A program made the position numbers and the translations under genes. The notes beneath the pieces were generated by a model, which ran no database searches, was not told where the DNA came from, and was given only the letters and a program-made list of their open reading frames with translations. Shown one piece after another: positions 43,683 to 54,293 of a DNA stretch of 64,000 bases. The stretch is from JAWVYT01 sp964605205. GTDB lineage: Bacteria > Gemmatimonadota > Gemmatimonadetes > Longimicrobiales > RSA9. How positions within the stretch are numbered: position 1 is the stretch's first letter; each line of letters opens with the position of its first letter. The stretch is taken from assembly GCA_964605205.1 (NCBI GenBank), contig CAZSBL010000002.1, positions 11,151 to 75,150 on the forward strand, in the 5' to 3' direction.

Positions 43683-44152
43683 TCCCGTGGCTGGCGGTGT
43701 GGGCACTGGTGGTGGGCCCGATTCAGGGACCGGCGCCGGGCTCGCAACCGCCGGGTCCGCCCGGGGCCGACGACCCGGTGGCGGTCGGGGTTCCCGGCCC
43801 GGTCCCGGCCCCTGCCACGGCGTGGCCTGCCGCGTCGATACGGGCTCCCTGGCTCGTCGCACGGAGCCGCGCCGAAGAGGTGCCGGTGCGGGGATCCGAT
43901 CGATGGCTCGCGGAAGACAAGGCGCAGCATTTCGCCATGTCGTTCGCCGCCACCGGGATGTGGTACGGGGCGGCCCGGCTGGCGCTGGAGCCCGTGCCCG
44001 CACGGGCCACGGCGGTGGGCGCTGCGGTGGCCATGGGGGTCGGGAAGGAGCTATGGGACGTGACCCGCGGTGGCCCGTTCAGCGTGAAGGACCTGTTCTG
44101 GGACGCCCTGGGCGTGGCACTGGGCTACACCCTCCTACAACGGATGGACTGA
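43679..44152 (+). CDS. YfiM/DUF2279-like membrane-associated protein
   Basis: 157 aa, GTG start overlapping the LOG gene by 4 nt. A Pro-rich N-terminus (~10-50) precedes the conserved domain: DRWLAEDKAQHFAMSFAATG, GKELWD and FSVKDLFWDALGVALGY. This matches YfiM/DUF2279-type small lipoprotein or membrane proteins related to VanZ-like folds. Signal: a short hydrophobic N-terminus (IPWLAVWALVVGPIQG). Function unknown. Confidence 0.75.
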   Translation: MIPWLAVWALVVGPIQGPAPGSQPPGPPGADDPVAVGVPGPVPAPATAWPAASIRAPWLVARSRAEEVPVRGSDRWLAEDKAQHFAMSFAATGMWYGAARLALEPVPARATAVGAAVAMGVGKELWDVTRGGPFSVKDLFWDALGVALGYTLLQRMD

Positions 44153-44153
44153 C

Positions 44154-44384
44154 ATGCAGGAAACGATTCTGATCGTGATCCTCGGAGTGGTCGCTCTCGG
44201 GGCGGTGGCGTACCCGGTGCTGGTGGGCTGGGAGCGGTTCTCGGACGCCGCGGAGCTAGAGTCGGAGATCCGGCGGTACCGGGAAGCGCTGGAGGCCGGC
44301 ACCGTGTGTGATCGCTGCAAGAACGCGAACCCGGCCGACGCCCGCTTCTGCGCCGAGTGCGGCGAGCCGCTGGCCGACGGCTGA
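44154..44384 (+). CDS. Small membrane-anchored zinc-ribbon protein
   Basis: 76 aa. One membrane helix (ILIVILGVVALGAVAYPVLVG), a short acidic helix, then a zinc ribbon CDRC...CAEC (C-x2-C-x9-C-x2-C). Start 1 nt after the upstream stop. Role unknown; probably binds one zinc and protein partners at the inner membrane face. Confidence 0.75.
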   Translation: MQETILIVILGVVALGAVAYPVLVGWERFSDAAELESEIRRYREALEAGTVCDRCKNANPADARFCAECGEPLADG

Positions 44385-44545
44385 GACGATGGTGCCCGGG
44401 TCCGGAGGCAGTATCCGGCGAGCAGCCGGGGCACCGGCTCGGAGAATACCCCGGACGCGCGGGAACGAGGATTGCATCCCGAAATGGGCGTCTATCCACG
44501 ACGTCACGACGACGCGGAACCCTCAGATCCCTATCAGGAGGAACC

Positions 44546-45163
44546 ATGGCTTACCCGTTCGAGCTCCCCGATCTGCCGTACGCCTTCGATGCCCTGGAGC
44601 CACACATCGATGCCCGCACGATGGAGATCCATCATGACCGGCATCACGCGGGCTACACCAGCAAGCTGAACGCGGCCCTCGAGAGCCACGCCGACTGGCA
44701 CGACCGGGAAATCGACGACATCCTCGCCAACCTCAGCAGTGTGCCCGAGGAGATCCGGACGGCCGTGCGCAACAACGGCGGCGGCTACGTTAACCACAAG
44801 CTGTTCTGGAGCGTCATGAGCCCCGATGGCGGCGGCAACCCCTCGGGCGCGCTGGCCGACGCCATCGATGACGCGTTCGGCTCGTTCAGCGCGTTCAGGG
44901 ACAGCCTTACCAACGCGGCCACCGGGCAGTTCGGCAGCGGCTGGGGCTGGCTCGTGATGAGCGGTGGCAAGCTGAAGGTCTACAGCACGCCCAACCAGGA
45001 CAGCCCGCTGATGAACGGCGACCGGCCGATCCTGGGTGTGGACGTCTGGGAGCACGCGTACTACCTCCATTACCAGAACAAGCGCGGTGACTACGTGAAC
45101 GCGTGGTGGGACGTGATCGACTGGGACGCCGTGACCGAGCGGTTCGTGGACGCGGGCGGTTGA
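44546..45163 (+). CDS. sod: Fe/Mn superoxide dismutase
   Basis: 205 aa from ATG 44546 (AGGAGG 6 nt before); the frame is open upstream but that part is not homologous. N-terminal YPFELPDLPYAFDALEPHI, metal ligands H27-type (MEIHHDRHH), the LFWSVMSP His block, and Asp and His in DVWEHAYYLHYQNKR. GWGWLV and the Gly-Gln pair (TGQFGSG) suggest the Fe/Mn family; the metal cannot be called with certainty from this alone. The 161-bp gap before it holds a TTGCAT (44472) without a well-spaced -10. Starts an operon with threonine aldolase. Confidence 0.95.
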   Translation: MAYPFELPDLPYAFDALEPHIDARTMEIHHDRHHAGYTSKLNAALESHADWHDREIDDILANLSSVPEEIRTAVRNNGGGYVNHKLFWSVMSPDGGGNPSGALADAIDDAFGSFSAFRDSLTNAATGQFGSGWGWLVMSGGKLKVYSTPNQDSPLMNGDRPILGVDVWEHAYYLHYQNKRGDYVNAWWDVIDWDAVTERFVDAGG

Positions 45164-45166
45164 ACC

Positions 45167-46204
45167 ATGACCGACGTGGCCGTCGACCTTCGCAGTGACA
45201 CCGTCACCCGGCCCACGCCGGGGATGCGCGAGGCGATCGCCGGCGCGGAGGTGGGCGACGACCAGCTCGGGGACGACCCGACGGTCCGCCGCCTCGAAGA
45301 ACGCGTGGCCGAGCTGCTGGGGAAGGAGAGGGCGCTCTTCTTCCCCAGCGGCATTATGGCCAACCAGACCGCCGTCGTGGTCCACGGCCGGCCGGGTACA
45401 GAGCTCGTGGTGGAGGCCACCGGCCACATCCGGGACTGGGAGGAGGCGGGTGCCGCCGCCTGGGCCGGCGTGCAGGTCCACCCGGTGGCCACCGAAGATG
45501 GGATCCTGACCCCGAACCTCGTGCGCCGGGCCATCCGGCCCGCGTCCAACCCGTACCAGCCGGAAACGTCGCTGATCTGCGTCGAGAACACCCACAACGC
45601 CGCTGGCGGAAAGGTGTTGCCGCTGGACACGCTGAACGGGATACGGACGGTGGCGGATGAGCACGGGCTCCCCATCCACATGGACGGCGCCCGGCTCTGG
45701 CACGCCGCCGTGGCGGTAGGCGTCAGCCTGGCCGACTATGCGGCACCCGCCGATACCGTCATGGTCACCCTCTCCAAAGGACTGGGGTGCCCCGTCGGAT
45801 CGCTCCTGGCAGGAACCGACGCCATGATCCAGCGGGCGTGGCGGGTGCGACGCCGCATGGGTGGGTCCATGCGGCAGTCCGGGATCCTGGCCGCCGCGGG
45901 GCTCTATGCCCTCGACCATCACCTCGACCGCCTGACCGAGGATCACCGCAACGCGGCGCTCCTGGCCGGGCTCGCAGCGGACATCGATGGGATCGAGCCG
46001 GTTGCGCCCGAGACGAACATCGTCATGTTAAACATCTTGCGCGATGACCTCGACGCGGCGACCATAGTAGCCCGTCTCGCTGATCGCAGTGTGCGACTCA
46101 GCATGTTCTCTTCCACCCGCCTCCGCGCGGTTACGCACCTGGATGTCGATGAGGACGATGTGCGTGCCGCCATGGATGCGCTCGGTGATGTCTTTGCAGC
46201 CTAG
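45167..46204 (+). CDS. ltaE: Low-specificity L-threonine aldolase
   Basis: 345 aa, 3 nt after sod. PLP fold-type I: DLRSDTVTRPTPGM, GDDQLGDDP, ENTHNAAGG, MDGARLWHAA (Asp for the pyridine ring) and the Schiff-base lysine in LSKGLGCPVGS. Cleaves L-threonine/allo-threonine to glycine and acetaldehyde, a source of glycine. Ends 36 bp before a lipoprotein gene in the same direction. Confidence 0.95.
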   Translation: MTDVAVDLRSDTVTRPTPGMREAIAGAEVGDDQLGDDPTVRRLEERVAELLGKERALFFPSGIMANQTAVVVHGRPGTELVVEATGHIRDWEEAGAAAWAGVQVHPVATEDGILTPNLVRRAIRPASNPYQPETSLICVENTHNAAGGKVLPLDTLNGIRTVADEHGLPIHMDGARLWHAAVAVGVSLADYAAPADTVMVTLSKGLGCPVGSLLAGTDAMIQRAWRVRRRMGGSMRQSGILAAAGLYALDHHLDRLTEDHRNAALLAGLAADIDGIEPVAPETNIVMLNILRDDLDAATIVARLADRSVRLSMFSSTRLRAVTHLDVDEDDVRAAMDALGDVFAA

Positions 46205-46240
46205 TGTTGATGTCGATTTGATATCGAAAGGAGGAGCTGG

Positions 46241-46768
46241 ATGAGCAGAATCGCCTTCCTGGTCCCGCTGGTCGCCATGCTGGCGGCGTGTGGTGGTGGA
46301 GAGCCGCCGCCGGAGCCGCCGCCACCGGACACCGTGGTGCAGCTGGATACCATCACCATCACCCGGGAAGTGGAGCCGCCGCTCCCCGAGGGCCGACTCT
46401 CCACCATCTGCCTCGCCAACGGCCAGAACGTGGAGATCCGGATCTCGCCCGCCGGTGACACCCTCGTGGGCCCCCGACGCGTGGCGCTGAGCGACCTCGG
46501 TCCGGCCATCGGGTTCGTGGGCAGCTACGCCGGTGGCGAGAGCTGGTTCGTCGACGACGAGCCGCTGGAGTTCGAGAACCGCGAGTTCAGCAAGTTCGGA
46601 CAGCCCGCCAGCCGGGACTGCCGCAGCATGAAGATCGTGGGCGACTTCCACGGCGTGAACGTCTTCGGCGAGGTCACGGCCTCCTCGCCGTTCCGGATCC
46701 TCTACGTACCGGTGGGGCCCGGCGTCTTCCAGTCGTACCAGGCACAGGTCGGACGCGTTCGCGGGTAG
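46241..46768 (+). CDS. Lipoprotein of unknown function
   Basis: 175 aa. Signal peptide ending LAAC (Cys ~17) then GGGEPPPEPPPPD, a Pro-rich linker. The folded part (~45-175) has LSTICLANGQNVEIRISPAGD and two further Cys-containing patches (SRDCRSMKI); no family recognised. ATG preceded by AAAGGAGGAG. Last gene before a 567-bp non-coding stretch. Confidence 0.75.
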   Translation: MSRIAFLVPLVAMLAACGGGEPPPEPPPPDTVVQLDTITITREVEPPLPEGRLSTICLANGQNVEIRISPAGDTLVGPRRVALSDLGPAIGFVGSYAGGESWFVDDEPLEFENREFSKFGQPASRDCRSMKIVGDFHGVNVFGEVTASSPFRILYVPVGPGVFQSYQAQVGRVRG

Positions 46769-46786
46769 CACGACCCAGCGGGGTCC

Positions 46787-47095
46787 CGTTCGTTCGCGGT
46801 GGAATCCCCCCCGTTCGCGCAGCAGCAGCCTAGCTGCTTCAGGCGAAGACGCGAAGAGGGGCTTCGAGCCGCGAAGCTCGAGCTCGCCGCAGGTGCTCCG
46901 TCATTCCGGCGGAGTCAGATTGCGGGTCATGGGTTCGGGCCGGCGGGTTCGGCCGGCGGGTTCGGGTTCGCTGTGGAGCCGGCACCGTCCGGGAAACCCA
47001 GCGCGCCGTGAGGGTGGCGTAGCCCGGCCCGCAGGCTTCCCCCCAGCTCTTGGCGTCTTCGGAGTTCTTCGCGCCTTTGCGTGAATGAACGAACG
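46787..47095. repeat. Diverged MITE-like palindromic region in the gap before recA
   Basis: The 567-bp gap 46769-47335 has no convincing gene. CGTTCGTTC (46787-46795) and GAACGAACG (47087-47095) form outer inverted ends. Inside, AGGCGAAGACGCGAAG (46840-46855) and a matching inverted arm at 47053-47084 (GTCTTC...TTCGCGCCTTTGCGTGA) repeat the CGCGAAG-type arms of the elements at 17908 and 27708, though the core differs. Possibly an old or different member of the same class. Confidence 0.45.
46931..46966 (+). repeat. Short tandem repeat, GGGTTCGG(G)CCGGC x 2.6
   Basis: Units of 14, 13 and 9 bases in a row inside the gap before recA. Not coding; no known function. Confidence 0.6.
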
Positions 47096-47142
47096 TGGCC
47101 GTGCCGCGAGCTTTCCATCTCACCGGGGCCGTGAATCCGCCC

Positions 47143-47171
47143 TTGCATCGGAGCGAGGCAGGGGCTACACT
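47143..47171 (+). promoter_or_regulatory. Putative recA promoter
   Basis: TTGCAT (47143-47148), 17 bp, TACACT (47166-47171). It predicts a leader of about 158 nt before the ATG. No convincing LexA-type palindrome was seen over it. Confidence 0.5.
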
Positions 47172-47335
47172 GTCTTCGGTTTATATTCGGGACATCGAAA
47201 GACGGCCGATTCCGGCATGCAGTTGTCCCGTTGCGCCCTTCCGCCGGACTGGAGGGGCGGGCATCTTGGCAGAGACGACCCCATGCCGCCCCGTGCGGCA
47301 GGTATCGAGCGAACGAACCCGGCGACAGGTGAGTG

Positions 47336-48412
47336 ATGGCGGAGCTGACGAAGGAAAAGGAAAAGGCGCTGAACGTAGCGATCCAGCAGATCGAGCGGGC
47401 GTACGGGAAGGGCTCGATCATGCGAATGGGCGAGGAGGGCGCCCGCACGGAAGTGGCGGCGATCTCGACGGGTGCCATCAACCTGGACGCGGCTATCGGC
47501 ATCGGGGGGATCCCGCGGGGTCGGGTCACGGAGGTGTACGGACCGGAAGCGAGCGGGAAGACCACGCTCTGTCTGCACATCATCGCCAACGCCCAGCGAG
47601 AGGGTGGGGTGGCGGCGTTCGTGGACGCGGAGCACGCATTGGACATCCGCTATGCCCAGCAGCTGGGTGTTGACGTGGACAACCTGCTGGTGAGCCAGCC
47701 GGACACGGGTGAGCAGGCTCTGGAGATTACGGAGGTGCTGATCCGGTCGGGGGCCATCGATGTGGTGGTGATCGACTCGGTGGCGGCGCTGGTGCCGCGG
47801 GCCGAGATCGAGGGGGAGATGGGCGACAGCCACGTCGGCCTGCAGGCGCGGCTGATGAGCCAGGCGATGCGGAAGATCACGGGCGCCGTGAACCGGTCGC
47901 GGACCTCGGTGGTGTTCACGAACCAGATCCGTGAGAAGATCGGTGTGATGTTCGGCAACCCGGAGACCACCACGGGTGGTAGGGCGCTGAAGTTCTACTG
48001 CTCTCTGCGGATGGACATCCGCCGGATCGGGGCGATCAAGGACGGGAACGAGCTGGTGGGGAACCGGACCCGGGTGAAGGTGGTGAAGAACAAGATGGCG
48101 CCGCCGTTCCGTCAGGCGGAGTTCGACATCATGTACAACGAGGGGATCAGCCACGCGGGGCTGATCCTGGACCTGGGCGACGAGCTGGGGATCGTCGACA
48201 AGGCGGGCGCGTGGTACTCGTACGGCGAGACGCGCCTGGGCCAGGGCCGGGAGAACGCAAAGCAGTTCCTCAAGGAGAACGAGGACGTCTCCAAGGAGAT
48301 CGAGGAGCAGGTCAAGATCGAGCTGGGGATGAAGGGCGGCGACCCCGCCTCTGATGATGACGATTCGGACGACGCCGATGACGGCTCCGACGAGGGGTCC
48401 GACGACGAGTAG
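47336..48412 (+). CDS. recA: Recombinase A
   Basis: 358 aa. ATG 47336 is chosen; GTG 47333 would only add one residue. Walker A GPEASGKTT, DAEHALD, the catalytic Glu and Walker B VVVIDSVAALVP, DNA-binding loop L1 (EGEMGDSHVG) and L2 (NPETTTGGRALKF), then an acidic tail (DDDDSDDADD...). Forms the filament for homologous recombination and SOS signalling. Monocistronic: own promoter, own terminator, converging on a minus gene. Confidence 0.99.
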   Translation: MAELTKEKEKALNVAIQQIERAYGKGSIMRMGEEGARTEVAAISTGAINLDAAIGIGGIPRGRVTEVYGPEASGKTTLCLHIIANAQREGGVAAFVDAEHALDIRYAQQLGVDVDNLLVSQPDTGEQALEITEVLIRSGAIDVVVIDSVAALVPRAEIEGEMGDSHVGLQARLMSQAMRKITGAVNRSRTSVVFTNQIREKIGVMFGNPETTTGGRALKFYCSLRMDIRRIGAIKDGNELVGNRTRVKVVKNKMAPPFRQAEFDIMYNEGISHAGLILDLGDELGIVDKAGAWYSYGETRLGQGRENAKQFLKENEDVSKEIEEQVKIELGMKGGDPASDDDDSDDADDGSDEGSDDE

Positions 48413-48413
48413 C

Positions 48414-48436
48414 GGCCCGCCGCGGGGGCCTCGTTT
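48414..48436 (+). terminator. Probable recA terminator
   Basis: GGCCC (48414-48418) pairs with GGGCC (48426-48430), then TCGTTTATT. Short stem but immediately after the stop and before a convergent gene. Confidence 0.5.
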
Positions 48437-48482
48437 ATTCCGTGGCCATCGTGGGCGCGGCGGGCTCATGCCGCCCGGTGGG

Positions 48483-49742
48483 CTATCCGGCGGTTTCCAC
48501 CGCCGTACCGGTGTCGATCGTCATCCGCGCCACGTACTGGACGTGGAGGTCGTCGCGGAGCATGCCCCAGAGGTCGCCATCGATGAAGGAGAGGGGAGTG
48601 AAGCGGGCCGGCATCTCCAGGGTGCCGAGGTAGCGGCCCTGGTCGTCGAAGATCTCCCAGGTGGCGCTGCCCATGTCCTGGATGTCGAAGGTGCCGCCGG
48701 CTTCGCGGATCTCGTCGGGCGTCTGGATCCGCTGGACCCAGAGGCTGCCTTCCGGTCCGCCCATGATGTTGGCGTAGGCCGGGTAGAACTCGGCGAATCC
48801 TAGGGCCTGCGACATCACGCCGAGCGCCTCCGGCGGCATTCCCTGGTCGCGCCAGAGCCCTTCCACGATGCGGCGGAAATCGGCCTGGTCGCTGTCGCTG
48901 ATGGTGCGGCGCTCGAACGGCTTCCGGACGATCCGGAGCAGCTGGCCATCGGGCCCGTGCGTCTCGAGGCTGTATTCGGAGTTCACGCCGGTGTACAGGC
49001 GGCCGTCGGGCCCCAGCGTCCACATCGGCTCGGACTCGAATAGGGTGATGTTGGGCGTGTTGCCGGCGAAGCTGACCGAGCCGCCGATGGGCATCTCGAC
49101 GAGCGTGTCGATCACCGCTCCCGAAGGCTCGCGCCGGATGAGCAGGTTCTTCTGTTCCACGTCCTCCTGGCCGGGGAACGCCATGACCATGGCCTGCTGT
49201 ACAAGGTCGTTGCCCGGTGTCTCCATCCACTTGACCGAGATCCCGCTGGTCATGGGGAGTTGATGGCTGCCGGCCGGCTCGCCATCGGCTGTGTACAGGG
49301 TGATGCGCTGCTGCGCGGCATCGGGCACCACCACCGTGTCGCCGGACGTGACGAAGACCGGGCCCGCCCCCAGCCCCAGCTCACCGGGCCCCGCCCCGCC
49401 CTGGCCGATGATGCGTACGTACTCGCCCTCGGGTGAGAAGACCCGGACTTCCTGGGCCTGCTGATCGATCACGTAGATCCGGCCATCCTCGCCCACGTCG
49501 ATGCCGGCGATCTGGCCGAACTGGTACGCGGGCTCCCCTTCCGCCGTCCCGATCACCAGCTCCTGCTCCACGGTCCAGGCATCGCCGGGGCCCCAGAGCC
49601 CATCACCGGCGTTCATGACGATCTCCACGCCGGCGCTGTCGGTGACCGTGCCCTGCCAATCACCGCCGCTCTCGCCGCACGCGGTAAGGAACAACAGTGC
49701 GGCGGTGGCCAGCGGTCCGAGGTGCTTCCAACGGCGCTTCAT
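48483..49742 (-). CDS. 6-bladed beta-propeller lipoprotein
   Basis: 419 aa from ATG 49742; the longer start adds an unrelated 15-residue tail. Signal peptide ending LTAC. The rest is repeated propeller strands: DVGEDGRIYVIDQQAQEVRVF with the block EYVRIIGQGGAGPGEL is the typical NHL/6-bladed (BF3912-like) repeat; others recur around 130, 200 and 330. Such lipoproteins are numerous in Gemmatimonadota and Bacteroidota, and often accompany transport or signalling proteins; ligand unknown. Converges with recA. Confidence 0.85.
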   Translation of the reverse strand: MKRRWKHLGPLATAALLFLTACGESGGDWQGTVTDSAGVEIVMNAGDGLWGPGDAWTVEQELVIGTAEGEPAYQFGQIAGIDVGEDGRIYVIDQQAQEVRVFSPEGEYVRIIGQGGAGPGELGLGAGPVFVTSGDTVVVPDAAQQRITLYTADGEPAGSHQLPMTSGISVKWMETPGNDLVQQAMVMAFPGQEDVEQKNLLIRREPSGAVIDTLVEMPIGGSVSFAGNTPNITLFESEPMWTLGPDGRLYTGVNSEYSLETHGPDGQLLRIVRKPFERRTISDSDQADFRRIVEGLWRDQGMPPEALGVMSQALGFAEFYPAYANIMGGPEGSLWVQRIQTPDEIREAGGTFDIQDMGSATWEIFDDQGRYLGTLEMPARFTPLSFIDGDLWGMLRDDLHVQYVARMTIDTGTAVETAG

Positions 49743-49820
49743 GTGACTTCTCCGTTCAGTTGTTGCAGCGTGTCGGTTCCGGTGCACGTACGCGGGTCCG
49801 GTCGCCTCGCTTCAAGGGCT

Positions 49821-50033
49821 TCATTCTTCGCCCTCGGCGCTGGCCTCGTAGAGGAAGATCTTCGGGATCGGGACATCGAATACCCGGCTGATCTCGAACG
49901 CCAGCGGCAGGCTCGGGTCGTACCGCTCGTTCTCGATGGCGTTCACCGTCTGGCGGGAGACGCCGAGCCGCTCCGCCAGGTCGGCCTGCGACCACCCCCG
50001 CTCCGCGCGGTGTACGCGAATCCGGTTCTTCAT
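49821..50033 (-). CDS. Small XRE-family repressor
   Basis: 70 aa from ATG 50033 (a longer frame begins inside the neighbour). Helix-turn-helix at residues ~14-35 (WSQADLAERLGVSRQTVNAI) with the family ENERYDPSLPLAFEI. Compact YozG-like type: a lone DNA-binding domain, binding as a dimer. It overlaps the membrane-protein gene by 4 nt (ATGA), so the two are always made together. Half-sites over the pair's own promoter at 50540-50580 suggest it represses that promoter. What relieves it is unknown. Confidence 0.88.
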   Translation of the reverse strand: MKNRIRVHRAERGWSQADLAERLGVSRQTVNAIENERYDPSLPLAFEISRVFDVPIPKIFLYEASAEGEE

Positions 50034-50512
50034 CGGTACTGCCGGGCCAGGTGCGCCAGCGCCAGACCCCTGAAGACCTCGGCGAACACCGGCAGCACCA
50101 GAAGCTCCCTTGGCGCCCGCGGGGTAGGGGCGATCCACGCCACCGCCAAGCCCACCGCCATGAGCGTCATGGCGGCCCCGTACCCGAAGGCGAACGCCTT
50201 CAGCTGCAGCATCTGGCTCAACTCATCGAGGGATCGCAGATAGCGTGAGTAGGCCCACCAGATCCCGATCACCGACGCGGGAATCCCAAGCACCCACAGG
50301 AGGTCGGGCAGCGCGTGATATCCGTCCCGGGCACCACTCGTGAACATGCATACCACGAACAGCGCCATGAACGCATTCGTGCGCCGTGACAGCCGCTTCC
50401 CGGCCGGCGTGTTCTGCCCGAAGTACCCGAACAGCAGAAGGGTCGTGTAAGGCCATTCGGCGGGGTCCTCGATGGGGTCGTTGCGGCGGTCCGCGTTCGA
50501 ATGCTCCGACAT
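50030..50512 (-). CDS. Four-helix membrane protein, partner of the XRE repressor
   Basis: 160 aa from ATG 50512, GAGGGG 6 nt before; longer frames start upstream in the operator. Two hydrophobic pairs (~47-100 and ~105-145) with short polar loops (RRTNAF, RYLRSLDELSQM). No family recognised, but small XRE regulators coupled to such membrane proteins occur in other bacteria (YozG-type and DUF2178-type pairs). It may act as an anchor or sensor for the repressor. Confidence 0.78.
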   Translation of the reverse strand: MSEHSNADRRNDPIEDPAEWPYTTLLLFGYFGQNTPAGKRLSRRTNAFMALFVVCMFTSGARDGYHALPDLLWVLGIPASVIGIWWAYSRYLRSLDELSQMLQLKAFAFGYGAAMTLMAVGLAVAWIAPTPRAPRELLVLPVFAEVFRGLALAHLARQYR

Positions 50513-50539
50513 AACCCCTCCCGTGGCGAGTGTGGGCCC

Positions 50540-50580
50540 AATGTAAAGGAACGGCTCCATTATGTAAAGGATACTTTACA
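50540..50580 (-). promoter_or_regulatory. Promoter with overlapping palindromic operator for the XRE/membrane-protein pair
   Basis: On the minus strand TTTACA (50568-50563), 17 bp, TACATT (50545-50540) is a well-spaced promoter. TGTAAAG-GATA-CTTTACA (50563-50580) is a perfect inverted repeat over the -35; a third copy, TGTAAAG (50542-50548), covers the -10, exactly 21 bp (two helical turns) from the first. The XRE product is the obvious candidate to bind. Confidence 0.75.
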
Positions 50581-50682
50581 GCCAGCGTGGGCGCCGACCG
50601 CGGTAGTGGGATGGGTCGGTGTGGCGAGCACGACGCCGGATGTACCCTGAGGCGGGCTTCGGGGTACAGCCCTTGCCGGTGC

Positions 50683-50711
50683 TTCGCATCGGGGGAGCCA
50701 GCCTCTATATT
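50683..50711 (+). promoter_or_regulatory. Putative alaS promoter
   Basis: TTCGCA (50683-50688), 17 bp, TATATT (50706-50711); leader of about 38 nt. No T-box found. Confidence 0.45.
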
Positions 50712-50755
50712 GGGCGTTTGGCTCGAGGCCGCATCAACCAGTCGACGAAGCGAGC

Positions 50756-53385
<2,630 letters not shown>

Positions 53386-53389
<4 letters not shown>

Positions 53390-53700
53390 CGGACGCGGCT
53401 CGTTGGCTCGACGCCCGGCGGGAGCCGGCGCCGCCGTCGGTCCGTGCCGAGATCGACGGGCTGCTGGTGGAGACCGACGCGTCGAGAGCACTGCACGACC
53501 GATTCGCGGCGGCGGCGCTGATCGCGCTCCAGGGGGTGGTGGACGGCCCGTCGGACCGGGCCTCCGCCATGACGCTCCTGGCCGCGGACGCGCTGTTGAC
53601 TTATGCGTGTGAGGCGGCGGCGGAGGTGGGCCCGGAAGCGCTGGAGTCGCTCACCGTGTCGCTGGACTTCGACCGTTTCTCGGAGCTGATGACGCGATGA
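53386..53700 (+). CDS. Small all-helical protein of unknown function
   Basis: 104 aa, GTG overlapping the alaS stop (GTGA). Ala-rich helices, no membrane segment, no motif; its stop overlaps gmhA's ATG by 4 nt, so it is translationally coupled on both sides. Not recognised. Confidence 0.65.
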
Positions 53701-54293
53701 GGAGTCCCGCTGTGGAGCGGACGCAGGCGCGCCTGAGCGCGCTGGCCGAGCTGGCCACGCGGGTGGCCGAGGAGATGGCCGGCGAGGTGGCGGAGGTGGC
53801 CGCCGTGGCCGCGGAGGCGGTGCTGGCCGGGAAGAAGCTGATGTTCTGCGGCAATGGCGGCTCTGCGGCCGACGCGCAGCATCTGGCCACCGAGTACGTG
53901 GTCCGGTTCCGGGATGACCGCCCGGCGCTGCCCGCGCTGGCGCTGACCACCGACACGTCGCTGCTGACGGCCGGCGCCAATGACCTGGGCTTCGAGCGGG
54001 TCTTCGCCCGGCAGGTGGACGCGCTGGGCCAGCGCGGTGATGTCCTCTTCCTGCACAGTACGTCGGGCAGCTCACCGAACCTGCTCCGGGCGGCGGAGAT
54101 GGCCCGGGAGCGGGGCGTGACCACGGTGGCCATGCTGGCGAAGGGTGGAGGCGAGCTGAAGGGGCTGGTTGACCACGCCGTGATCCTGCCCACCGACGAG
54201 GGCGCTCACGCCCAGGAGCTGCAGCTGGCCATCGGGCACATCATCTGTGAACTCGTGGAAGAGCGCTATCATGCGGATCGATCTGAAGGGTAA
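53697..54293 (+). CDS. gmhA: D-sedoheptulose-7-phosphate isomerase (GmhA-like)
   Basis: 198 aa single SIS domain: GKKLMFCGNGGSAADAQHLATE is the signature, then TTDTSLLTAGANDLGFERVF and HSTSGSSPNLLRA. The zinc-site His (HLATE, and HIICELVEE at the end) are present. First step of ADP-heptose synthesis for lipopolysaccharide, consistent with a diderm. No hldE or gmhB neighbours. Other SIS-domain sugar isomerases are possible. Confidence 0.9.
   Translation: MRSPAVERTQARLSALAELATRVAEEMAGEVAEVAAVAAEAVLAGKKLMFCGNGGSAADAQHLATEYVVRFRDDRPALPALALTTDTSLLTAGANDLGFERVFARQVDALGQRGDVLFLHSTSGSSPNLLRAAEMARERGVTTVAMLAKGGGELKGLVDHAVILPTDEGAHAQELQLAIGHIICELVEERYHADRSEG

Noticed and set aside
47143..47335. LexA box at recA
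   Set aside because: No convincing palindrome of known LexA types over or near the promoter; SOS control by another motif cannot be excluded.
46799..47336. Several short frames in the gap before recA
   Set aside because: No ribosome sites, no domains; the region is palindromic and tandem-repeat sequence.
50513..50755. T-box leader before alaS
   Set aside because: No conserved T-box sequence and the leader is only about 38 nt.
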